In this document: one piece after another, positions 1 through 6,479 of the stretch
Layout of the letters: each line of letters opens with the position of its first letter
Numbering within the stretch: the first letter of the stretch is position 1
Origin: Bacillota bacterium
Lineage (GTDB): Bacteria; Bacillota_A; Clostridia; Peptostreptococcales; Anaerovoracaceae
DNA: 7,179 nt
Assembly: GCA_017556895.1 (NCBI GenBank)
Contig: JAFYLX010000107.1
Coordinates: 1-7,179 of the forward strand
Direction: 5' to 3'
Made by a program: the position numbers and the translations under genes
Notes under the pieces: generated by a model
What the model saw: the letters and a program-made list of their open reading frames with translations, nothing else
The model's database searches: none
What the model was told of the DNA's origin: nothing

Positions 1-2
1 AG

Positions 3-1103
3 TATTACAAGGAGCTAGAAGCGTCTTGTGACAAAGAATTTAGACGTTTTCCGCTGGATGCACACGTGTACGCATATCCTGGCTCAAAGCTGGTTGTAAA
101 TGCGGAGGGACTTGGCCAGCACTTCCTATACGAGAGCGAAGAAATTTTGGAAGAGGCTAAAAATAATCCTACGACTGAGGAACAGGTTCAGAAGCAGTTT
201 GCGAAATTAAACGAGACAATCTTCACGCTAAATGACCTTCACTTCGAGGAATGTAACGCTTTTATCCCGGTTAAGATGCTAAACAACGCTAGAAGAGCGG
301 TAGTACAGGGACTTTACGACGCGAAGATTGACAGCAAGGCGAGAGCTACAAAAGAAGCCGCAGCGAAAGAAAAGATTGCCTTCGAGCCGGCTGCTCCATA
401 CCTTACTGCTACAGTAAATACAAAAGAACAGTACGACGCTTGCGTGAAAGCCGGCATCAAGACTGTATATTATGACAATATCGTTAGAAGAAACCAAATC
501 GAGTACACGGAAAGAGAAGGCGAGCTTCTAGTCGGTGGCTACGGCGGAATCTACTATTACAGAGACAAGAATCCGTTTGTAACAGACTATTCACTAAACG
601 TAGTTAACTCAACGAGCGTGTACGAATTACATAGACAGGGTGCTAAGAGAGTAACTCTTTCTTACGAACTAAACAAGCAGCAGATTAAGGATCTTCTTGA
701 CGCATACTATGCAAAAAATGACGGCTATCCTGCACTAGAAATGGTTGTTTACGGACGTGCACCGCTGATGTTTACAAAATACTGCCCACTTAAGAAGATG
801 GGCCAGTGCGGAGTATGTAGAGAAAAGACTTATGAAATTAAGGACGAATATGGTTCATTCCCGGTAATTCCTCACGAGGACCACACTGTAACAATCTTAA
901 ATGGTAAGATTCTGAACCTGCTAGACGAGATGCCGACAATTGAAGGAGTTGAGGCCTTTAGACTAAACTTCACAATCGAGTCTCCGGAAGAAGTGACAAA
1001 GATTGTTAAGGAAGCCCAGAAGAAACTTAACGGCACTTCAAATAAGTCTTTATTCAACAAGGATACTGACACAAGAGGACACTTCAATAAAGAAATTATT
1101 TAG
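3..1103 (+). CDS. U32-family peptidase-like protein (DUF3656/RlhA-like), C-terminal half, 5' partial
   Basis: The frame is open from the first bases, so the gene begins upstream of the window; the GTG at 66 is only an internal codon. The 366 visible residues are about half of a large U32 protein. The N-terminal part (LDAHVYAYPGSKLVV and the Lys/Glu-rich stretch after it) resembles the DUF3656 region found inside RlhA-type U32 proteins. The C-terminal part carries the typical YGRAPLMFTKYCP segment followed by CGVC; these cysteine codons lie at 783, 807 and 816. The protein ends in the family-like TRGHF motif, so the C-terminus is intact. Known relatives: E. coli RlhA is needed for hydroxylation of C2501 in 23S rRNA, and UbiU/UbiV bind a 4Fe-4S cluster through cysteines. 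Peptidase activity is shown for few members. RNA hydroxylation here is inference; family membership is fairly sure. No terminator separates it from the ABC-F gene 54 bases downstream. Confidence 0.85.
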   Translation, partial: YYKELEASCDKEFRRFPLDAHVYAYPGSKLVVNAEGLGQHFLYESEEILEEAKNNPTTEEQVQKQFAKLNETIFTLNDLHFEECNAFIPVKMLNNARRAVVQGLYDAKIDSKARATKEAAAKEKIAFEPAAPYLTATVNTKEQYDACVKAGIKTVYYDNIVRRNQIEYTEREGELLVGGYGGIYYYRDKNPFVTDYSLNVVNSTSVYELHRQGAKRVTLSYELNKQQIKDLLDAYYAKNDGYPALEMVVYGRAPLMFTKYCPLKKMGQCGVCREKTYEIKDEYGSFPVIPHEDHTVTILNGKILNLLDEMPTIEGVEAFRLNFTIESPEEVTKIVKEAQKKLNGTSNKSLFNKDTDTRGHFNKEII

Positions 1104-1157
1104 CAGTCGAAATATGTCGGCCGTTAATTGTAAATAAACGATAGAGAGGACAAAACT

Positions 1158-2945
1158 ATGATAAAAGTAGAAAATCTTTCATTTGGATTTCCTGCAAAAG
1201 ATCTATACAACGATGTTTCATTCACAATCGAAATGGGACAGCACTGCGCGCTAATTGGCAGCAACGGTACTGGTAAGTCAACGTTAGTTGACATGATTAT
1301 CGACACCGAAAAGCGTCTATTCGACGGCAAGATCATCAAGGATGAGAGCTGTCGAATCGGCTATGCCAGCCAGTTTAGTGCTAGAGACAAAAACCAGGAA
1401 AGAACAGTATTCGAATTTTTAAGCGAAAGATTCTTTAAGACACAGGAAGAAATCGCTTTAGTTTGCGAAGAAATGGCTACAGCTGAAGATATGGAGGCGG
1501 CTTTTGCCAAGTATCAGGCGCTTTTAGATTTAAACGAAGCCATGGACGGTGACAACTACGAAAGCAACATCCGCAAGCAGCTATACATCGCAGGCATGAC
1601 AGATTTAGAAAATACACAGGTTTCTCAGATCAGCGGCGGAGAGTACAAGCTTCTGCAGATTATGAGAGAAATGCTTCTTGCCCCAAATCTTCTGATTTTG
1701 GACGAGCCGGACGTTTTCTTAGACTTCGAAAACCTAAACAGATTGTGCCAGATTATCAATAACTACAAGGGTACTTTACTTGTAATCACACACAACAGAT
1801 ATCTGTTAAACCACTGCTTTAACAAGATTCTTCATTTAGAAAATGCTGATCTTCAGGAGTATGATGGCAGTTATACAGAATATAGATGCTCAATTCTAAA
1901 GGAAAAGCTAAAACTTAAGCTTCAGAATGTAGAAGAGCAGGAAGAAATCGCTAGAACTCAGGAGATGGTTGACATCTTAAGAAGAAGAGCGACTCTAATG
2001 GTAAACCCAGTTATCGGTTCTGCAGTAAATGCAAAGCAGTCACAGCTAGATAGACTGATTGCAAGACAGATTAAACCGCCTTTCATCGAGGTGAGAGAAC
2101 CGGAAATCGTATTACCGAAGGTTGATCTTAAGGCTGCAACTGAGGCTGAGATGGAAACCGATACAGAAACTGAGACAGAAGCCTTAGAACCAAAGACTAT
2201 TTTAAGCATCACAGATTACCAGGTTGCTTTCGATAAAGAGCTTTTAGAAAACGTAAACTTCGAAATTATGGCAGGCGAAAAGGTAGCCATCGTTGGTGCT
2301 AACGGCACAGGTAAGACTACTTTAATCAGTGACATTCTAAAGAACGAGAACCCTTCAATCCATATTGATCCAGATACAAAGTATGCGTGTCTATCACAGC
2401 TACAGGGCGAAAATATGGACGAAGATAAGACTGTTTACGAAGTAATGCTTGACCTTGGATATGGCAACGAAGAAAAGATGGCAGCATACCTAGACAAATA
2501 TTGTTTAGAGGCGGATATCATCCATCAGAAGATTGGACAGCTTTCTGGAGGCGAACAGAATCTACTTCAGATTGCATTAATCGCAAACTCCGACGCCGAG
2601 TTCTTAATCCTAGACGAGCCTACGAGCCATTTAGATATCCATGCTCAGATTGCCTTAGAAAAGGCAGTAGCGGAGTATAAGGGTACGGTACTAATGGTAA
2701 GCCATGACTTCTACCTTGTTGCAAACTCTGCAGACTACGTACTACTTGTAGAAGAAAACACAGTAAGAAGAATGCGTACTAGAAACTTCCGTAAGATGGT
2801 TTACACTAAGTATTTCGATCAGAAATACCTAGAAATCGACAAAAAGAAGCAGGAACTTGAAACTAGTATCACACAGGCCTTCAAGAAGAACGACTATGTA
2901 GCGGTAGACAAACTTTGTGCACAGCTTGAGGCAATCAGCAAATAA
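1158..2945 (+). CDS. ABC-F family ATPase (ribosome-associated type)
   Basis: This 595-residue soluble protein has two ABC ATPase domains in tandem and no membrane segment, the hallmark of ABC-F proteins, which bind the ribosomal E site and act as translation factors or antibiotic-resistance proteins. Domain 1 has Walker A GSNGTGKST (34-42), signature SGGE (159-162), Walker B LLILDEPD (178-185) and H-loop His212. Domain 2 has Walker A GANGTGKTT (380-388), signature LSGGEQ (462-467), Walker B ILDEPTSHLD (484-493) and His516. Both catalytic glutamates (183, 487) are present. The linker between domains (about 235-350) is helical and basic around RRRATLM, as expected for the tRNA-contacting arm, and then has an acidic Thr/Glu stretch (ETDTETETE, 333-341). 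Domain 1 has DVFLDF after the Walker B where domain 2 has the usual TSHLD. The C-terminal tail (about 550-595) looks coiled-coil. The start is supported by AGAGAGGA (1143-1150), 7 bases from the ATG. Whether it is a housekeeping or a resistance factor cannot be told. Confidence 0.93.
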   Translation: MIKVENLSFGFPAKDLYNDVSFTIEMGQHCALIGSNGTGKSTLVDMIIDTEKRLFDGKIIKDESCRIGYASQFSARDKNQERTVFEFLSERFFKTQEEIALVCEEMATAEDMEAAFAKYQALLDLNEAMDGDNYESNIRKQLYIAGMTDLENTQVSQISGGEYKLLQIMREMLLAPNLLILDEPDVFLDFENLNRLCQIINNYKGTLLVITHNRYLLNHCFNKILHLENADLQEYDGSYTEYRCSILKEKLKLKLQNVEEQEEIARTQEMVDILRRRATLMVNPVIGSAVNAKQSQLDRLIARQIKPPFIEVREPEIVLPKVDLKAATEAEMETDTETETEALEPKTILSITDYQVAFDKELLENVNFEIMAGEKVAIVGANGTGKTTLISDILKNENPSIHIDPDTKYACLSQLQGENMDEDKTVYEVMLDLGYGNEEKMAAYLDKYCLEADIIHQKIGQLSGGEQNLLQIALIANSDAEFLILDEPTSHLDIHAQIALEKAVAEYKGTVLMVSHDFYLVANSADYVLLVEENTVRRMRTRNFRKMVYTKYFDQKYLEIDKKKQELETSITQAFKKNDYVAVDKLCAQLEAISK

Positions 2946-2950
2946 GGAGG
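2943..2950 (+). promoter_or_regulatory. Ribosome binding site overlapping upstream stop codon
   Basis: TAAGGAGG is a near-perfect Shine-Dalgarno sequence whose first three bases are the stop codon of the ABC-F gene. It sits 6 bases before the peroxiredoxin ATG. The overlap suggests that ribosomes finishing the ABC-F message can reinitiate on the peroxiredoxin gene. Confidence 0.85.
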
Positions 2951-2956
2951 AGTAAT

Positions 2957-3628
2957 ATGAACGAAGTAATCACAAGACTTCCTCTAATCGGCGACAGGGC
3001 ACCAGAGTTTAAAGCATTAACGACAAAAGGAACTGTTAATTTCCCGGAAGACTATAAAGGAAAGTGGGTGCTATTTTTCTCCCACCCTTCAGATTTTACA
3101 CCGGTATGCACAACTGAATTTATGACTCTTGCATCTATGCAGGATGAATTTAAGGAAATGAATGTTGAGCTTCTTGGCCTTTCCGTAGACTCCCTATACT
3201 CACACATCGCATGGGTTAGAACTATCGAAGGACTAGAGTGGAAAGGAATGAAAAACATCAAGGTTGATTTCCCTGTAATCGCAGACCTTAACACTAAGGT
3301 TTCAACGAAGTACGGAATGCTACAGCCTAATGTTTCAAGTACACAGGCGGTAAGAGCCGTTTTCGTTATAGACCCAGAAGGCATCATTCGTTCTATCATT
3401 TATTATCCACTAACAACTGGACGTAATTTTAACGAAATTAAGAGAATGATTAGAGCGATTCAAAAGTCAGATCAGATGCATATTTCAACACCTGCAAACT
3501 GGATCCCGGGAGATGATGTCATCATTCCAACTCCTGTAACAGTTGAAGAAGCAGAAGCTGCGATGAAGGAAGCAGGAGGCGATGTAAACGCCCTAGACTG
3601 GTTCCTACGCTTTAAGAAAGATGAATAA
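2957..3628 (+). CDS. 1-Cys peroxiredoxin, Prx6-type
   Basis: This 223-residue cytoplasmic thiol peroxidase would reduce hydrogen peroxide and organic hydroperoxides. The active-site motif PSDFTPVC is complete: Pro44, Thr48 and the peroxidatic Cys51, with the conserved Arg at 133 in AVRAVFVIDPEG. The sequence YYPLTTGRNFNEI and the long C-terminal extension (about 165-223, containing TPANWIPGDDVIIP) are typical of the Prx6 subfamily rather than of AhpC or BCP. Cys51 is the only cysteine, so no resolving cysteine exists in the chain and a partner thiol must recycle it. Length fits the subfamily (about 210-250). The ribosome binding site TAAGGAGG (2943-2950) overlaps the stop codon of the ABC-F gene, so the two are co-transcribed and perhaps translationally coupled. 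A terminator follows 20 bases after the stop. There is no sign of truncation. Confidence 0.95.
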   Translation: MNEVITRLPLIGDRAPEFKALTTKGTVNFPEDYKGKWVLFFSHPSDFTPVCTTEFMTLASMQDEFKEMNVELLGLSVDSLYSHIAWVRTIEGLEWKGMKNIKVDFPVIADLNTKVSTKYGMLQPNVSSTQAVRAVFVIDPEGIIRSIIYYPLTTGRNFNEIKRMIRAIQKSDQMHISTPANWIPGDDVIIPTPVTVEEAEAAMKEAGGDVNALDWFLRFKKDE

Positions 3629-3648
3629 CAAAGTAATATAACAAAGAG

Positions 3649-3681
3649 AGCCTTTGCACCATGTGATGCAGAGGCTTTTTT
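3649..3681 (+). terminator. Rho-independent terminator after the peroxiredoxin gene
   Basis: AGCCTTTGCA (3649-3658) pairs with TGCAGAGGCT (3667-3676) over 10 positions including one G-T wobble. The loop is 8 bases and a run of T follows (3676-3681). This ends the U32/ABC-F/peroxiredoxin transcript and separates it from the dehydrogenase promoter. Confidence 0.85.
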
Positions 3682-3713
3682 AGTGCAGTCAAATAAAACC
3701 AAGGTAGCAGAAT

Positions 3714-3742
3714 TCGACACTAGCCGCAAAAGGTGATATAAT
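3714..3742 (+). promoter_or_regulatory. Sigma-A-type promoter of the dehydrogenase operon (extended -10)
   Basis: TCGACA (3714-3719) matches the -35 consensus TTGACA at five of six positions. A 17-base spacer follows, then a perfect TATAAT (3737-3742). A TG one base before the -10 (3734-3735) makes it an extended -10. The predicted start of transcription, about 7 bases after the -10, falls at 3748-3750, right on the ATG of the dehydrogenase (3750). The message may therefore have no leader. Confidence 0.75.
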
Positions 3743-3749
3743 AATTAAT

Positions 3750-4655
3750 ATGAAGAAAGTTTTAATTATGGTGCCTTGCAGCACCGATACGAGACAAAAG
3801 TTAATAGATGAGCTCGGGCACAAATACGAGTTTTGTTTTGATGTAGAGAAGCATCTTCCAAACGCCCACATCATAATTGGGGAGCCGGATGAAGACCAGA
3901 TAGCGAAGGCCAAGAATCTAGAATGGATTCAGCTTACGTGGGCTGGGATGGATAAGTACGACAAGATGCAAAACTTGCCAAGTGACTTATGCATTACCAA
4001 CGTGTCAGGAGCCTTTGTCAAAATCATATCTGAGTATGTGGTTGGTAGCATCATAGCAATCTATAGATCATTTCCTAAGTATTGGGATGCCAAGGAAACA
4101 AGAACGTGGCAAAGAGTGGACAGTGCAGATACTGTCTTCGGCAAGACAGTGCTAGTTCTAGGCACTGGCGATATTGGAAGCAATATTGCTCGTAGGCTGA
4201 GAGCATTCGAATGCGAGATTTTAGGTGTGAGACGCCAAGAAAATCACCATCCGGACTTCGACAAAGTTTATACGATGGATCAAATCGAAGAAGCATTGCC
4301 AAATGCGGATATTGTAATCGGTTGCCTTCCCAATAACCCTGGCACAGCAGGGCAGTTAAGCAAGAATCGACTAGAACTTCTGAAGCAGGACGCAGTCCTA
4401 ATAAATGTGGGCAGAGGTAATTTAGTTGATACCGAGGCCTTAATTGAGATGCTGCAAGAGGGTAGACTTAAAGGCGCGTGCCTAGACGTATTCGAGACAG
4501 AGCCACTACCTGAAGATTCACCTCTATGGGATATGGAAAATGTGATTATAACACCTCATATCTCTGGGCCAAGCTTTGGAGGTAATAGAGACGTTGAGTA
4601 TGCAATATGGAGCATATGCATTAAGAATATGAAAGAATATTTAAGTAGCTGTTAG
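3750..4655 (+). CDS. D-2-hydroxyacid dehydrogenase, probably NADP(H)-preferring
   Basis: This 301-residue cytoplasmic oxidoreductase belongs to the D-isomer-specific 2-hydroxyacid dehydrogenases, which interconvert 2-keto acids and D-2-hydroxy acids. The nucleotide-binding motif GTGDIG lies at 138-143 in the central Rossmann domain. Catalytic residues of the family are visible: Arg222 in INVGRGNLVD, Glu251 in DVFETEPLP and His270 in TPHISG. The second Rossmann strand ends in GVRR (Arg161-Arg162) where NAD-dependent members carry an Asp; basic residues there generally favour NADP(H), as in GhrA-like glyoxylate/hydroxypyruvate reductases. The physiological substrate cannot be read from the sequence. 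The start MKKVLIMVP fits the family, but the nearest Shine-Dalgarno-like AAAGGTGA (3728-3735) is 14 bases upstream and overlaps the promoter, so translation may be leaderless. The DUF4230-like gene follows after 31 bases with no terminator. Confidence 0.92.
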   Translation: MKKVLIMVPCSTDTRQKLIDELGHKYEFCFDVEKHLPNAHIIIGEPDEDQIAKAKNLEWIQLTWAGMDKYDKMQNLPSDLCITNVSGAFVKIISEYVVGSIIAIYRSFPKYWDAKETRTWQRVDSADTVFGKTVLVLGTGDIGSNIARRLRAFECEILGVRRQENHHPDFDKVYTMDQIEEALPNADIVIGCLPNNPGTAGQLSKNRLELLKQDAVLINVGRGNLVDTEALIEMLQEGRLKGACLDVFETEPLPEDSPLWDMENVIITPHISGPSFGGNRDVEYAIWSICIKNMKEYLSSC

Positions 4656-4686
4656 AACCTATTGATGGCGGCGAAAGGAGATAGAA

Positions 4687-5436
4687 ATGGCTAAGACAAC
4701 TTCCAAAACAAAGAAAGAAACTTCAACGAAGAAAAAGACGACAACTAAGAAAGAATCCACGGCAACGAAGAAAGCATCCACTGCAACGAAGAAAGCTTCT
4801 ACGTCAACTAAGAAGCCGAAGATAACGAAAGAACAAAAGACGAAGGGTGCAGCAATCACCGTAATATTTATAATCTTCCTAATCGGCGTGGTAATCGGCG
4901 ACTACCTAGACCTAGACTTCTTATCAAAGGACGAGCCTAAATACGACTCTACGCTAATCGAAACACAGATTACAGAAATATCAGAACTGGCAACGCTGGA
5001 ATACAGATATAAAGGCAATGCAGAGTATGACGGTGGTGCAAAGAAGGCACTAGGTATTAGCATCCCATTCACATCTAAGAGTATGCTGGTTTATTACGAA
5101 GGAATCGTAAAGATAGGTACTGACTTCTCAACTATAGACGTAGACCTTGATGCTGAAGCAGAAACTCTAAAGGTAACAGTACCTCACAGCAAGATTCTAA
5201 GCCATGAAATCGATATGGACAGCTTCGAAGTCCTAGACGTTAAAAACGGACTGTTCAACAGCGTGACTCCGGAAGATAACGCGGAATTCATTAAGGCACA
5301 GAAGAATAATATGGAAAAAGACATTATGGAAGGCGAACTACTGGCTGAAGCAGACGAAAAGATAAAGTCTCAGGTGGTTTCCTTCGTGCAGGTTACATAT
5401 CCGGATCTTGAAGTGACTGTAGACTTCGCAGAGTAA
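4687..5436 (+). CDS. DUF4230-like single-span membrane protein with Lys/Thr-rich N-terminal tail
   Basis: The 249 residues fall into three parts. Residues 1-53 are almost only Lys, Thr, Ser and Ala, with three 7-residue repeats of the STATKKA type (24-44), resembling the tails of histone-H1-like proteins. Residues 55-71 (AAITVIFIIFLIGVVIG) form one membrane helix. Residues 75-249 form the domain. The core (YYEGIVKIGTDFSTIDVDLD, then LKVTVPHSKILSHEIDMDS and NGLFNSVTPED) resembles DUF4230, a family of unknown function common in Bacillota and Bacteroidota; I match it from memory. The positive tail predicts an N-in topology with the domain outside. A strong ribosome binding site AAAGGAG (4674-4680) sits 6 bases before the ATG. 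It lies between the dehydrogenase and another membrane protein gene in the same direction, so all three probably share one message. No function is known; an envelope role is only a guess. Confidence 0.8.
   Translation: MAKTTSKTKKETSTKKKTTTKKESTATKKASTATKKASTSTKKPKITKEQKTKGAAITVIFIIFLIGVVIGDYLDLDFLSKDEPKYDSTLIETQITEISELATLEYRYKGNAEYDGGAKKALGISIPFTSKSMLVYYEGIVKIGTDFSTIDVDLDAEAETLKVTVPHSKILSHEIDMDSFEVLDVKNGLFNSVTPEDNAEFIKAQKNNMEKDIMEGELLAEADEKIKSQVVSFVQVTYPDLEVTVDFAE
4756..4818 (+). repeat. Three tandem 21-base coding repeats (7-residue unit)
   Basis: Three adjacent 21-base units (4756-4776, 4777-4797, 4798-4818) encode STATKKA, STATKKA and STSTKKP. The first two differ at few bases and the third has drifted more. 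Such in-frame repeats can expand or contract by slippage or recombination, changing the length of the basic tail without breaking the frame. Confidence 0.75.
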
Positions 5437-5484
5437 CATAAAAGCAATTAATTAGGGGGAACGATTGTAGAAAGGGGAACAATT

Positions 5485-6321
5485 ATGGAAAAGGATATTA
5501 ACATTAAAAAAGTAATCGCAGTAGTACTTCTCATCGCGCTTGCGACAGCATCATTCGCATTTTTGGCAGACGTATTCTCTAATCCTGAAACGTATGACAA
5601 GACGATAGAATCTTTAGATGAAAGACGTAACGACGTACTGGCGATGTCAGCGTCATCAACTGCTATTTCCACAGGACTAACACTAATTCCCGGAGATGTG
5701 GCTAGTCCGATTGCTGACAAGCTTGCAGACCTCAGTTTTACGCTAATGATAGTGCTTTGTGCTATTTTCCTGGAAAAATATATTTTGACCCTAGCAGGAG
5801 TTGTATCATTTAAGATTTTAATTCCTATAGCATGCGTGCTATTGATAGCATTCATCAAGACTAGCAAAGAATCTTTTGTAAAAGTAGGAATTAAACTTGC
5901 TGTGTTAGGCTTATGCTTAGTTCTACTTGTTCCGGCAAGTACGTGGGCTACTAACTTTATTGAGGACACATATCCATCATACATAGAAGAAAATTTTGAT
6001 AAGAATATCGAGGAAGCAAATAAAACAGCAGACATGCTTAATCAGAATGCGGATAAAGACGAAAACTTTATGAGTAAATTCTTTGATAGCCTTTCCGGTG
6101 GCGTTACGGGCGTGCTAGATAAGATTGAAAGTATCTTAGGAAACTTCATCGAGGCTACAGCACTACTAATTATCACATCATGCGTAATCCCGATATTAAC
6201 GCTGTGGATGTTTGTATGGGTTACTAATCTGCTCCTTGGCATGAATATCAAGATTCCGGCAAGCAAATCAACGCTGAATACCGGCTCAAAGATTAGAAGA
6301 AGAGCACTAGCGAAGAAGTAA
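5485..6321 (+). CDS. Unrecognised multi-span membrane protein
   Basis: I do not recognise this 278-residue protein. Hydrophobic segments are seen at about 9-29 (signal anchor or cleavable signal), 84-124 (probably two helices around Glu97-Lys98), 134-155 and 222-252. A hydrophilic stretch rich in Glu, Asp and Asn (about 157-218, with IEENFDKNIEEANK) could form an extracytoplasmic helical domain. A second hydrophilic stretch lies at 31-80. The C-terminus is strongly basic (KIRRRALAKK), so it probably lies inside the cell. The ATG is set by AAAGGGGA (5471-5478), 6 bases upstream. It lies 48 bases after the DUF4230-like gene and ends at the hairpin 6329-6351, making it the last gene of that operon. 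A partnership of the two envelope proteins is plausible from order alone. No catalytic motif is visible. Confidence 0.75.
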   Translation: MEKDINIKKVIAVVLLIALATASFAFLADVFSNPETYDKTIESLDERRNDVLAMSASSTAISTGLTLIPGDVASPIADKLADLSFTLMIVLCAIFLEKYILTLAGVVSFKILIPIACVLLIAFIKTSKESFVKVGIKLAVLGLCLVLLVPASTWATNFIEDTYPSYIEENFDKNIEEANKTADMLNQNADKDENFMSKFFDSLSGGVTGVLDKIESILGNFIEATALLIITSCVIPILTLWMFVWVTNLLLGMNIKIPASKSTLNTGSKIRRRALAKK

Positions 6322-6354
6322 AAAAAGAGGGCACAGTTCAAATCTGTGCCCTTT
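6320..6354. terminator. Convergent terminator hairpin, stronger on the minus strand
   Basis: GGGCACAG (6329-6336) pairs perfectly with CTGTGCCC (6344-6351) around a 7-base loop. On the plus strand only three T follow (6352-6354), so termination of the membrane-protein operon may be leaky. On the minus strand the hairpin is followed by seven T (complement of 6320-6326), a strong terminator for transcripts coming from the remnant at 6646-6437. The A-run overlaps the stop codon of the membrane protein gene. Confidence 0.8.
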
Positions 6355-6376
6355 ACAAAATGTGATGATTTGTGTA

Positions 6377-6404
6377 TTGACTTTTATGTTTATAGGCATA
6401 TAAT
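6377..6404 (+). promoter_or_regulatory. Strong sigma-A-type promoter in the AT-rich island
   Basis: TTGACT (6377-6382) matches the -35 consensus at five of six positions and TATAAT (6399-6404) is a perfect -10; the spacer is 16 bases. Transcription would start near 6411. No plus-strand gene begins within 400 bases, so the transcript would be antisense to the minus-strand remnant, a small RNA, or a long leader of the XRE gene at 6866. In such AT-rich DNA a chance match is possible, but both boxes being so close to consensus is notable. Confidence 0.55.
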
Positions 6405-6479
6405 TTAATTAGAAATGGGTTTTTAACTGAGTAAGGCTAAGGCTGGAAAAGGGTGCTCGTTTCTTTTTTTATGTTTATA
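6382..6479. repeat. 13-base direct repeat pair
   Basis: TTTTATGTTTATA occurs perfectly at 6382-6394 (inside the promoter spacer) and at 6467-6479 (inside the coding region of the remnant, opposite strand). The two copies are 85 bases apart. The motif is AT-rich, so chance similarity is not excluded. Confidence 0.5.

Noticed and set aside
66..68. GTG as the start of the U32 gene
   Set aside because: The same frame is open back to base 3 and encodes family-like sequence (ELEASCDKEFRRFPLDAH), so the true start lies upstream of the window.
1104..1157. Gap between U32 and ABC-F genes as a terminator or attenuator
   Set aside because: No stable hairpin with a T-run is visible in these 54 bases, only a ribosome binding site near the end. 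It looks like a plain intra-operon spacer.
4735..4818. Short regular repeats as a CRISPR array
   Set aside because: The repeats are adjacent, have no unique spacers, and translate in frame as a heptapeptide repeat of the DUF4230-like protein.
5448..6035. 195-codon open frame on the minus strand
   Set aside because: It lies wholly opposite the membrane-protein gene, has no ribosome binding site, and its Ser/Ile-rich product reads like the reverse complement of hydrophobic codons. The plus-strand frame has a good start site and operon context.
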